Source: Candidatus Aalborgicola lynettensis
GTDB taxonomy: Bacteria; Pseudomonadota; Gammaproteobacteria; Burkholderiales; Burkholderiaceae_C
Reading direction: 5' to 3'
NCBI GenBank assembly: GCA_016719405.1
Contig: JADJZE010000001.1
Span: 1-64,000 of the forward strand
DNA length: 64,000 bases
This document shows positions 56,495 through 64,000 of this stretch, one piece after another. The translations under genes were made by a program, and so were the position numbers. The notes beneath the pieces are model-generated. The model saw nothing but the letters and a program-made list of their open reading frames with translations. It did not search any database and had not been told where the DNA came from. Each line of letters begins with the position of its first letter. The stretch's first letter is position 1.

Positions 56495-56548
56495 CTCAAA
56501 AATCGGGCTTTGCCGTGAATTGCCAAGGGACGCCCGTGGCAGGGCGCA
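56495..56548 (-). pseudogene. Possible remnant of the 3' end of an RluA-type pseudouridine synthase gene
   Basis: In one minus-strand frame it reads RPATGVPWQFTAKPDF-stop, very like the end of the intact RluA-type protein at 59.4 kb (HPVTGESLQFTAAPDF-stop). The DNA around the two stops is also alike (CTCAAAAATCGGGC shared). Only about 17 codons remain. Confidence 0.45.
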
Positions 56549-56587
56549 AAAAAAAGCAGTACCGATTGCTCCTGCTTTTGTGCGCCC
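56542..56587 (-). terminator. Intrinsic terminator of the EF-hand gene
   Basis: Outer arms GGGCGCA and TGCGCCC with inner AAAAGCAG/CTGCTTTT form a long hairpin; the minus strand has a T-run in the descending arm (56547-56555). Confidence 0.6.
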
Positions 56588-56600
56588 AATCACCCGACGA

Positions 56601-56834
56601 CTAAAGGGTCTCGTCGTCCTTGGGGAGTTGTGCCGTTTGCGCTGCGTCCGGCAGGTCATCTGAATGTTCGCCAATACTTCCATCGCCGTTCAGATCCATA
56701 CCGGTAACCTTCTCGACGGCGTGGACCGTGCTGGTGACGGCTGTCTGCGTAGCGCTCGCAACGACTTGACCTATTTCAGCGGCCTTGTCGGTAGCGGTGG
56801 ATGCCAGTTCTTTTACGGAGTCCAAAATGTTCAT
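56601..56834 (-). CDS. Small protein with a single EF-hand-like loop
   Basis: 77 residues, no signal peptide. An amphipathic Ala/Thr-rich helix (ELASTATDKAAEIGQVVASA) is followed by MDLNGDGSIGEHSDDL, which has the D-x-N-x-D-G-x-I-x-E calcium-loop pattern, and an acidic tail. The DNA shows a terminator downstream. Not recognised as a named family; calcium binding is inferred from the loop only. Confidence 0.68.
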   Translation of the reverse strand: MNILDSVKELASTATDKAAEIGQVVASATQTAVTSTVHAVEKVTGMDLNGDGSIGEHSDDLPDAAQTAQLPKDDETL

Positions 56835-57193
56835 GGTAGTGCTTCAGGTTGCGTGCGAATGTGCCACGCCAGCTTACGCAAATGAGATGACAGAAATGTG
56901 ATGGGTATAGCGATAGGGTTCCGCAGGCCGCAGTCACCGGCATGGTGCGGTGCCAAGACCAGCGTGTTGGCTCGGTTGGGGGCGGGCACCATGGCCCATT
57001 TTTACCTGCAGTCATAGCGCCGAAATGCCGTCTGCGGAGGTTGGTTTGCTCCTGAATTGATAGCTGCCTGCGCACGCCAGACGTGCGCAAAAGCATTATT
57101 TGACTTGCAACCCCAGCGCCGTGTACGGCTATTCATACCAGCGTCATATTTCTTTGTCAGATTGGCAGGCGATTCTTCATCTTCCACCATTCA
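56835..57193. other. Divergent intergenic region
   Basis: 359 bp between the EF-hand gene and the phytase-like gene. It holds a palindromic repeat (57053-57102) and the two promoters, which I cannot place with confidence. Confidence 0.5.
57053..57102 (+). repeat. Dispersed palindromic repeat, copy 8
   Basis: GAATTGATAGCTGCCTGCGC, ACGCCAGACGTGCGCAAAAG: same element, plus orientation, 90 bp upstream of the phytase-like gene. Confidence 0.8.
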
Positions 57194-59415
57194 ATGAAAA
57201 CTACCCGCACACTTTTTGCCATTGCCGTCGCTTTGTCCATCGCGCCGGCCGCCCAGGCCCAGACCAAGCCCGCTTCCGGCATGTTTTTTCAGCGCCTCGC
57301 CTACCTGGAAGCGGTACGCAACGCCCCTGCCGACCGAAAAAAAGACGCCAAGTCGGTAGCCGAAATCATTGCCGCCAGTGAAGACGGCATGCTGCTGGCG
57401 TATACCGATGGTGAGCAAAACGGCATTGGCTTGATTGATCTGCGCGACCCCGCCAAGCCGCTGCCCGCCGGTTTTATTCCGGTAGGTGGCGAAGCCACGT
57501 CTTTGGTCATCAGCCACGGGAAAATTATTGCGGCGGTCGACACCACCACCGACTTTGCCCAACCCCAAGGGCACCTTGCCGTCATCGACATCCCGACGCG
57601 CACGGTCATCGATCGTTGCAAACTGCACGGCCAGCCCGACTCGGTGGCGCTGGACAAAAAGGCCCGGCAACTGGTCGTGGTCATGGAAAACCAGCGCGAT
57701 GAAAAGCGGAACAAGGGCGCAATGCCCCAGTACCCGGGCGGCACTATCAACATCCTGCCGGTGCGCGCGGGCGTGCCCGATTGCACGGGCATGCATCCCG
57801 TGTCCCTCACGGGGCTGGCGGACATAGCGACCGACGACCCCGAGCCCGAATTTGTCAAGGTCAATAGCAAAGGCATCGCCGTGGTGTCCTTGCAGGAAAA
57901 CAACCACATTGCACTGATCGACGTGGCCAAGCGCAAGGTCATCCACCATTTTTCAGCGGGCAAAGTAGATTTGAAAGAAGTCGACACCCGCCGTGACGGT
58001 GTGATTGCCCCCAAAGATGCGTTGCAGGGTGTGCTGCGCGAGCCGGATGCCGTGGCCTGGCTGGACGACACGCGCTTTGTTACCGCCAATGAGGGCGACT
58101 ACCAGGGCGGCTCACGCGGCTTTTCCATCTGGAACGTGAATGGCAAGGTGAATACGACAGCGGCGCTTTCCTTGACCACGAAGCGATTCGCCTAGGCCAT
58201 TACCCCGAAAAGCGCTCGGGCGCCAAGGGCAACGAGCCCGAGGGGGCTGAGGTCGGCGTATTTGGCAAAGACCGCCTGATTTTTATTGGCTCGGAGCGCT
58301 CATCGCTGGTGAGCGTCTGGCAAGACCAGGGTCCTGGCAAAGCGCCGCTCTACCTGCAGTCGCTCAGTGCGGGCCCAGGCCCCGAAGGCTTGCTGGCCCT
58401 GCCGCAGCGCAATTTGCTGGTGGTGGCCAGCGAGAACGACGGTGCGGCACGCGCCGGTGTGTCGGTTTATGCCCGCACGGCGGCGCAGCCCGCCTACCCC
58501 ACCCTGATGTCGTCTGACAGCGCCAGTGGTACCCCGATTGCCTGGGGAGCCATTTCGGGCCTGACGGCTGACCGGCAGCGCACCAATACCCTGTGGGCGG
58601 TGACCGACAGCGCCTACGCCCATGCGCGCATCCTGAAAATTGACACCAGCCTGACCCCCGCCATGATTACCGACGAACTAGTGGTGCGCGCGAATGGCAA
58701 GCCAGTACCCGGCATTGACGCAGAGGGCGTGGCCCAACGGGAGGACGGCAGCTTCTGGATTGCCAGCGAGGGCAACCCCGATGCAAAGGGGGGCGCTGTG
58801 CCTGACCTGTTGTTGCGCGTGTCTGCCAAAGGCGAAATGCAGGAGCGTATTGAGTTGCCTGCCGCGCTGCAGTCCCAAGCCAAACGCTTTGGCCTGGAGG
58901 GTGTGGCCGTCACAGGCAGTGGTGCCGACGAAACCGTGTGGCTGGCAGTGCAACGCGAATGGAAGGACGACCCCGAAGGCATGGTGAAAATTCTGCGCTA
59001 CCAGGTGGGCAGCAAGGCGTGGGGTGTTTTGCACTACCCGCTGGACACGGTAGCCGGTGCGGGAAAATGGGCGGGCCTGTCCGAAATAACCGCCGTGGGG
59101 CCGGACACTTTTGTGGTTATTGAGCGCGACAACCAGTTTGGCGACCAGTCCCTCAAAACCCTGAAGGCTTTCTCGGTGCGCGGCATCACCCCTGCTGCAG
59201 TGGGTGCACAAGACGTGCCCGTGTTAAGCAAGCGGCTGGTGCACAACCTGGTGCCCGATCTGCAGGCCCCCAAAGGGTTTGTGCAAGACAAGGTGGAAAG
59301 TTTTGCGGTGGATGCCGCTGGCAATGCTTTTGCCATGACCGACAACGATGGCGTGGACGGCACCAACGGCGAAACCCACTTCATCCGTTTGGGCAAGTTT
59401 GCTGAACTGAAATAG
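57194..59415 (+). pseudogene. Secreted phytase-like esterase/choice-of-anchor protein, frameshifted
   Basis: Signal peptide MKTTRTLFAIAVALSIAPAA ends at AQA|QTKP. The N-terminal half is a beta-propeller (VVVMENQRDEKRNKGAMPQY, DAVAWLDDTRFVTANEGDYQ); the C-terminal half fits the 'esterase-like activity of phytase' family (PIAWGAISGLTADRQRTNTL, GIDAEGVAQREDGSFWIASE, AMTDNDGVDGTNGETHFIRL). The first frame ends at 58195; the second part continues from EYDSGAFLDHEAIRLGHYPE in another frame. The join is at GTG-GAA (58148-58152), where one G of GG is missing. Repaired length about 740 residues. Substrate unknown. Confidence 0.82.
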
Positions 59416-59423
59416 GCCGGTGC

Positions 59424-60104
59424 TCAAAAATCGGGCGCTGCGGTGAATTGCAGCGATTCCCCCGTGACCGGGTGCTTGAATGCCAGCGCGCTGGCGTGCA
59501 ACAGGAGTCGCGGTGCGCGCATCCGCACCGTCTCAGGTGCGTACAGGGCGTCGCCCACAATGGGGTGGCCAATGGCCTGCAGGTGCACGCGCAATTGGTG
59601 GGTGCGCCCGGTAACCGGTTCCAGCGCGACGCGGGTGGTCTGCCGGTCGGGGGCGATTTGCAATACCTGGTAACGGGTTTCACTGGCTTGCCCCGCAGCA
59701 TCCACCACCCGCAAGGGGCGCCGCGGCCAATCGACGGCAATCGGCAGTGTGATGGTGTGCCAGTTGCCGGGTAGGGTGGCCATGGCGCCGCTGGCAATGG
59801 CCTCGTAGCGCTTGTGTATCCTGCGTTCGGAAAACGCGGTGCCCAGTGCGCGTTGCATGGCCGCACCGCGGGCCATGACGATCAGGCCGGAGGTGGCCAT
59901 GTCGAGCCGGTGCACGACCAGGGCGTCGGGGTAGTGTTGCTGCACCCGTGTGCTCAGGCAGTCCTGTTTGTCGGCACCACGTCCCGGTACCGACAGCAGC
60001 CCGGCAGGCTTGTTCAGCACGATCAGAAAGTTGTCGGCGTAGAGGGCTGCAATGGGGCCAATTGCCATCCCTGCGTCGGTGGCAAGGGGCAGTTCAGGCG
60101 CCAT
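59424..60104 (-). CDS. RluA-family pseudouridine synthase
   Basis: Isomerises uridine in rRNA or tRNA. ADNFLIVLNKPAGLLSVPGR, the catalytic motif HRLDMATSGLIVMARG (Asp), RIHKRYEAIASG, and GRTHQLRVHLQAIGHPIVGD are the family blocks. No S4 domain, 226 residues: the short RluA type. ATG 60104 overlaps the end of the hybrid kinase frame by 11 bp, so they are probably cotranscribed. Exact RNA target not assignable. Confidence 0.92.
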   Translation of the reverse strand: MAPELPLATDAGMAIGPIAALYADNFLIVLNKPAGLLSVPGRGADKQDCLSTRVQQHYPDALVVHRLDMATSGLIVMARGAAMQRALGTAFSERRIHKRYEAIASGAMATLPGNWHTITLPIAVDWPRRPLRVVDAAGQASETRYQVLQIAPDRQTTRVALEPVTGRTHQLRVHLQAIGHPIVGDALYAPETVRMRAPRLLLHASALAFKHPVTGESLQFTAAPDF

Positions 60105-62308
60105 CGTGGTCCACGATCAGGCGCTGCACGGTATCGCAAAACTCATGCACATCGTTGGGCTTGTAGATCAGTGCGCTGGCGCCTTCGGCCATGGCGTTGT
60201 GCTCCAGCTCCGGGGTGACGTAGCCAGAGGCGAGGGCGACCGGTAATTCCGGGCGAATTGCTTTGGCTTGGCGCAGCAGGTCGATGCCGCTAAATCCCGG
60301 CATGTTGTAGTCGGTTACCAGCAGGTCAAACCCGTTGGGGTCGGCGCGCAGGGCCGCATGGGCCGCGTGGGGGTCGGTAAAGGTGGTGACCACGAACCCC
60401 TTGCGCTTGAGCACGCGGGCGATCAAAAACACCAAGGCTTGGTCATCATCCACGTACATGACGCGACGGCCGTTGCCTTGCACTGCGTTGACCGGGGCAG
60501 TCTCGGTGGGTGGTGCGATGGCCACCTCTTGGGTGCTGGGGAAGTAGAGGGTGAATATGCTGCCTTCACCGAGTGCGCTGTGTACATCGATGGCACCCTG
60601 GTGGGTTTGCATGATGCCGTGCACCACCGAAAGGCCCAGGCCAGTGCCTTGCCCCACCACGCGGGTGGTAAAAAAAAGGCTCAAAAATACGGTCCAGAGT
60701 TTGGGTCGACATGCCACTGCCGTTGTCCGTAACCCGTACGCACACGTATTTTCCGACCGGCAGCCAGAGTCGTCCCTGCAAGGGTTGGGTCAGATCACAA
60801 TTGAATAGTTCCATGTTGACCAGCCCTTTGCGATTGCCGACCGCCAAAATGGCATTGGTACACAAATTGAGCAGGGCTTGTTCGACCTGTGTCGCATCCG
60901 CCAGCACCGATGCCACAGGGTCGGCGACCGTGACACGCATGGTGACCGATGGCGGTAGCGTTACTTTGACCAAGCGGGCCGTTTCGTGCACCACTTCGGC
61001 CAGTTGGATGGGGATGCGTTTGGGTGCTTCGTTGCGGCTGAAGGTCAGAATTTGGCGCACCAGGTCCCGGGCCCGGCGCCCGGCTTTTTCGATTTCCTGC
61101 AAGCTGGTTAACGCAGCGGAGTCGGGCGCAATGTCCTGCTGCGCCAGGTCGACGTTGCCCAGAATGGCACTCAAGATATTATTGAAGTCGTGCGCAATGC
61201 CACCCGCCATGGTGCCCATGGCCTGCATTTTTTGCGATTCGCGCAATTGTGTTTCCAGGGCTTCGCGTTTTGCTTCAGCCTGTTTCTTGGCCGTTAAATC
61301 GCGCGCAAAAATGGTGGTGACGGAGCTTTGAATGTTTTGGCGGTGGTTGTCAGGGGGGGGCGTTGTTTCAGCGATCAGGTGGGTAAAAGGTGTACGGGCG
61401 CGCAAGCGTCGCTCCAGCGAGACGCTGATTTCGACAAATATTTCATTTCCCCTGTGGGTGGTTGCCTGGAATTCTCCCAGCGTGGTTTGCGATGAAACGA
61501 TGCCGACTTGCAGAGCTTTTGCAACGGCGGGCAAAAAGCGGCCCAGCTTGGAGCCAAATGCCTGTTCGGCTGGGCATTCAAACAAAGTGGTGGCGGCGGG
61601 ATTGAAGACGGTGATGCACTGGCTTTCGTCTACGCACAAAATCGCGTCCAGCGAGGAGTTGATGATGGCCGCCATGCGGTTTTCACTGAGCAGCAAGTCT
61701 TCGTTGCGCTGACGTAAGACGAAGGCGCTTTCTTCCAGTGCGTGGCGTTGGGCCAGTAAGGGCCCCTGGTCGATGATGGCGCAAATAAAGTGCGCCAGTT
61801 CGTCGGTCGGATTTTCGATGCGGGCGATGTGCAGGTCACCGGTAAATGTGCCGTGTGAGCCAGCAAGAAATACGACTTCCGTGACCTCGCTGGTGCGCTG
61901 CGTTTTTGCGCTCAAAAATGCGACTGCTACTTCGTCGGTGTGTCCGGTTTCAACGAAGGGCAGCAGGAAATGCAGTGGGGGATCTGTTTCCAGAGGCTGA
62001 AACAGTCGCAGGGCCATGGCATTGCTGGCCAGCACCAGGCCTTCTTCGTCCACCACCATCAATGCCAACGGGACGTTGGAAAAGAGGGTCGCAAAACGCT
62101 CCGATGCGCCTTCTGCCTCCTGCTGGCTGTAGCGCAAGGCCTGGTTTTGAATTTCCAGTTCGGCCTGGTACTTGCGCAGATCTTCGATCATCTGCGCCGG
62201 CTCGTAGCCGTCGACAATCAGATCCTGTACGGTGCGAACAACCTTGCCCTGCGAAAGGCCAGACCGGGAGATGGTTCGCAATTTCTTGCGCCGTGATGAG
62301 CCACTCAT
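60094..62308 (-). pseudogene. PAS-PAS hybrid histidine kinase with receiver, frameshifted in a T8 run
   Basis: Soluble sensor kinase without TM helices. PAS (SERFATLFSNVPLALMVVDE), second PAS (MAAIINSSLDAILCVDESQC), HisKA with GGIAHDFNNILSAILGNVDL, ATPase with LLNLCTNAILAVGNR and DNGSGMSTQTLDRIFEPFF, then VVGQGTGLGLSVVHGIMQ and a receiver (VMYDDDQ-type start, LLVTDYNMPGFSGIDLL). After FEPFF the frame runs off; one fewer T in the T8 run (60670-60677) gives FEPFFTTRVVGQGTGLGLSV. Start ATG 62308 (MSGSSRRKKL), or GTG 62326. The split makes a kinase lacking its ATP lid and receiver. Confidence 0.85.
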
Positions 62309-62348
62309 GGATCCATTGTGCAGCACGGCATAGCTGTCAAGCGGACGC

Positions 62349-64000
62349 TCAGGTTTTTACCCAAACAACCGGCTTGCGTTGGGCCAACAAAGCGTCGTAC
62401 TGGTTGGCATACGCGTCTTCAATGCAGGGGCGTTTGACTTTGAGCGTGGGGGTGACCAGTCCGTTCTCGGGGGTCCAGGCGGTGGTGACGACGGCCAGGA
62501 AGTCCAGTTTTTCATGGGGCTCAAGCCGGTCGTTGACGGTCTTCAGGTGCACGGTGAGCGATGCCACCAGTGCCCGTTTGTCGTCATCCGACATGTTACG
62601 CGCCACCGAATCGGGTGAAAGCATAACCAAAGCAAAGGGCTGGGCAAAGTTGGCGCCGGTGACGGCGCAGGCCTCGATGTCGGGGTGCGTTACCAGGAGG
62701 TCTTCAATTGGTGCAGGGGCGACGTATTTACCTTTGCTGGTCTTGAAAATGTCTTTTACACGGCCGGTAATGCTGAGGAAGCCTTGGCCGTCGATCTTGC
62801 CTTTGTCTCCTGTGCGCAACCAGCCGTCAGCGGTCATGGCGTCGGAGGTCTGTCCGGGTTCTTTGTAGTAACCCTGCATGACGGCTTTGGAGCGCATCTG
62901 GATTTCGCCGCTTTGAGGGTCAATGCGGCTTTCGACTTCAACATACGGCAGGCCTACCGATCCCACCTGGCGGGAGCCGGGCAGGGTGGAGTGGGAGACG
63001 CCGCAGTTCTCGGTCATGCCGTAAACCTCAATCAGGTCCAGGCCGAGGTTGCGGTACCACTGCAGCACGTCGGCGGGCATGGGTGCGGCACCGCCTGCAG
63101 CCACCCGGCACTGGTCCAGCCCGAGTCCTTTGAGAATCTTGTGGCGTACCAGGCGCCCAATCAGCGGAATTTTCAACAGCTTTTGCAGCTTCTCAGCCGG
63201 CATCTTGGAGTGCACGCCTTGCTGGAATTTGACCCACAAACGGGGCACCGAGAAAAAGATGGTGGGTCGCGCACGCTGCAGGTCTTGCACGAAGGTGTCG
63301 AGCGCTTCGGCAAAAAATACATGGCTGCCGTAGCGCAGCGAGGCTTGTTCCACCAGCATGCGTTCGGCCACATGGGCCAGTGGCAAGTAGGAGATGAAGC
63401 GGTCTTCGGGTGTCATGCTGACACGTTCGGTGGCGCTGCTCAGGCCCCAGGCCATGCCACCAAAGGTGTGCACCACGCCTTTGGGCTTGCCGGTGGTGCC
63501 GGAGGTGTAAATGATGGTGTTCACGGACTCGGGATCGCGCACCGGGGTGCCCTGCAGGGGCTGGTTTTGTGCAACCAGGTCTTTCCAGAGCAAGGCTTTT
63601 GGTATGGCTGGCGCCAGAGGCAATGCGATCAGTGGGAAGCCTGCTGGGGTGCCGTTTTTGATATTCGAGATATCGTCCATCTTGCCTACGAAGCAGGCAC
63701 GACTTTCGCTGTGCTCCAGGATGTAGGACAGCGCCTCGGCATTAAATGTGGGGTAGATCGGTACCGATACATGGCCGGCCATGAAAATGGCCAGATCTGC
63801 CAGAATCCAATGCGCACTGTTCTTGCCCAAAATGGCTACGCGACTGCCTGCGGGCCAACCTTGGTCTTGCATCCAATGGGCCATGCGGCGCACCTGGTCG
63901 GCGGCTTCGGCCCAGGTGATGTCCAAAATAGCACCACCACCGGTGGGTTGGGTCAGATAGACCTGGTTGGCGCGTTCACGTTCCCAACGGTAGAGGCATT
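62349..64000 (-). CDS. Long-chain acyl-CoA ligase, AMP-forming (5' partial)
   Basis: Activates fatty acids with ATP and CoA. NTIIYTSGTTGKPKGVVHTF is the AMP-binding motif, IEVYGMTENCGVSHST the second, and GWLRTGDKGKIDGQGFLSIT with KTSKGKYVAPAPIEDLLVTH the C-terminal ones, of the FadD15-like long-chain subgroup (YRNLGLDLIEVYG). The frame is open through the window edge (LYRWERERANQVYLTQ before DITWAEAAD), so the start lies outside. Next to a kinase; could feed the WS/DGAT 10 kb away, by inference only. Confidence 0.93.
   Translation of the reverse strand, partial: CLYRWERERANQVYLTQPTGGGAILDITWAEAADQVRRMAHWMQDQGWPAGSRVAILGKNSAHWILADLAIFMAGHVSVPIYPTFNAEALSYILEHSESRACFVGKMDDISNIKNGTPAGFPLIALPLAPAIPKALLWKDLVAQNQPLQGTPVRDPESVNTIIYTSGTTGKPKGVVHTFGGMAWGLSSATERVSMTPEDRFISYLPLAHVAERMLVEQASLRYGSHVFFAEALDTFVQDLQRARPTIFFSVPRLWVKFQQGVHSKMPAEKLQKLLKIPLIGRLVRHKILKGLGLDQCRVAAGGAAPMPADVLQWYRNLGLDLIEVYGMTENCGVSHSTLPGSRQVGSVGLPYVEVESRIDPQSGEIQMRSKAVMQGYYKEPGQTSDAMTADGWLRTGDKGKIDGQGFLSITGRVKDIFKTSKGKYVAPAPIEDLLVTHPDIEACAVTGANFAQPFALVMLSPDSVARNMSDDDKRALVASLTVHLKTVNDRLEPHEKLDFLAVVTTAWTPENGLVTPTLKVKRPCIEDAYANQYDALLAQRKPVVWVKT

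Noticed and set aside
57141..57160. PhoB-box-like motif upstream of the phytase-like gene
   Set aside because: GTCAT and TTGTCAG are present but spaced 13 bp instead of 11, with a mismatch in the first half.

Overview
The window is GC-rich chromosomal DNA that looks like a betaproteobacterium of the order Burkholderiales, most likely family Comamonadaceae (Rhodoferax/Polaromonas-like). This is inferred from the gene order suhB-trmJ-cysE, the Entner-Doudoroff pair edd-eda, trxA-rho with a type B ribosomal protein L31 nearby, and at least eight copies of a short 'TGCGCAC...GTGCGCA' palindromic repeat of a kind I associate with that family. I see no rRNA, tRNA, CRISPR array or prophage. Both ends are cut inside genes.

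Layout. 0-7.3 kb: a PAS-GGDEF-EAL regulator, suhB, trmJ, cysE, an Fe-S protein, a histidine phosphatase and rarD. 7.3-12.7 kb: edd-eda behind a candidate HexR operator, a degenerate transsulfuration-enzyme relative, a CBS protein and a GNAT/DUF1778 toxin-antitoxin pair. 12.9-19.3 kb: a cytochrome b561/YceI/YceI operon, then a periplasmic binding protein paired with a hybrid histidine kinase. 19.4-22.6 kb: aroC, aroQ and a membrane GGDEF-like protein. 22.7-31.3 kb: a PhoB box, intact pstSCAB-phoU, then phoB, phoR and a membrane glycosyltransferase that are all interrupted. 31.3-37.9 kb: the trxA-rho-rpmE2 neighbourhood, with an OsmC-YcaO fusion gene and a group IIC intron between rho and rpmE2. 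38-45.9 kb: an AddB/AddA-type helicase-nuclease pair and a flavoprotein. 45.5-48.7 kb: an NHL-repeat lipoprotein gene flanked by two diverged copies of the flavoprotein 3' end. 48.8-56.8 kb: a PIN/RHH toxin-antitoxin pair with a 38-bp perfect palindrome, an AI-2E/DUF4112 pair, and the operon PHP-YciO-M50-trpS-WS/DGAT. 56.8-64 kb: a small EF-hand protein, a phytase-like secreted protein, an RluA-type pseudouridine synthase, a hybrid kinase and an acyl-CoA ligase.

The genes are mostly housekeeping: tRNA modification, cysteine and aromatic amino acid synthesis, sugar acid catabolism, phosphate uptake, transcription termination, DNA repair and lipid storage. Accessory insertions lie between them. 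Two themes stand out. First, many reading frames are interrupted by one-base changes in short homopolymer runs (phoB, glycosyltransferase, intron protein, AddA-like end, phytase-like protein, hybrid kinase, probably edd). This could be real decay, slippage, or sequencing error, and it must be settled before any loss-of-function story is believed. Second, repeats and mobile DNA sit in functional places: the palindromic repeat occurs in frame inside trmJ and the AddA-like gene, and the intron separates rho from its own terminator. I did not find a clearly new multi-gene defence or biosynthetic system. The best candidates for something undescribed are the Lys-less MetY relative, the lipoprotein insertion and the two paired sensor or toxin modules.
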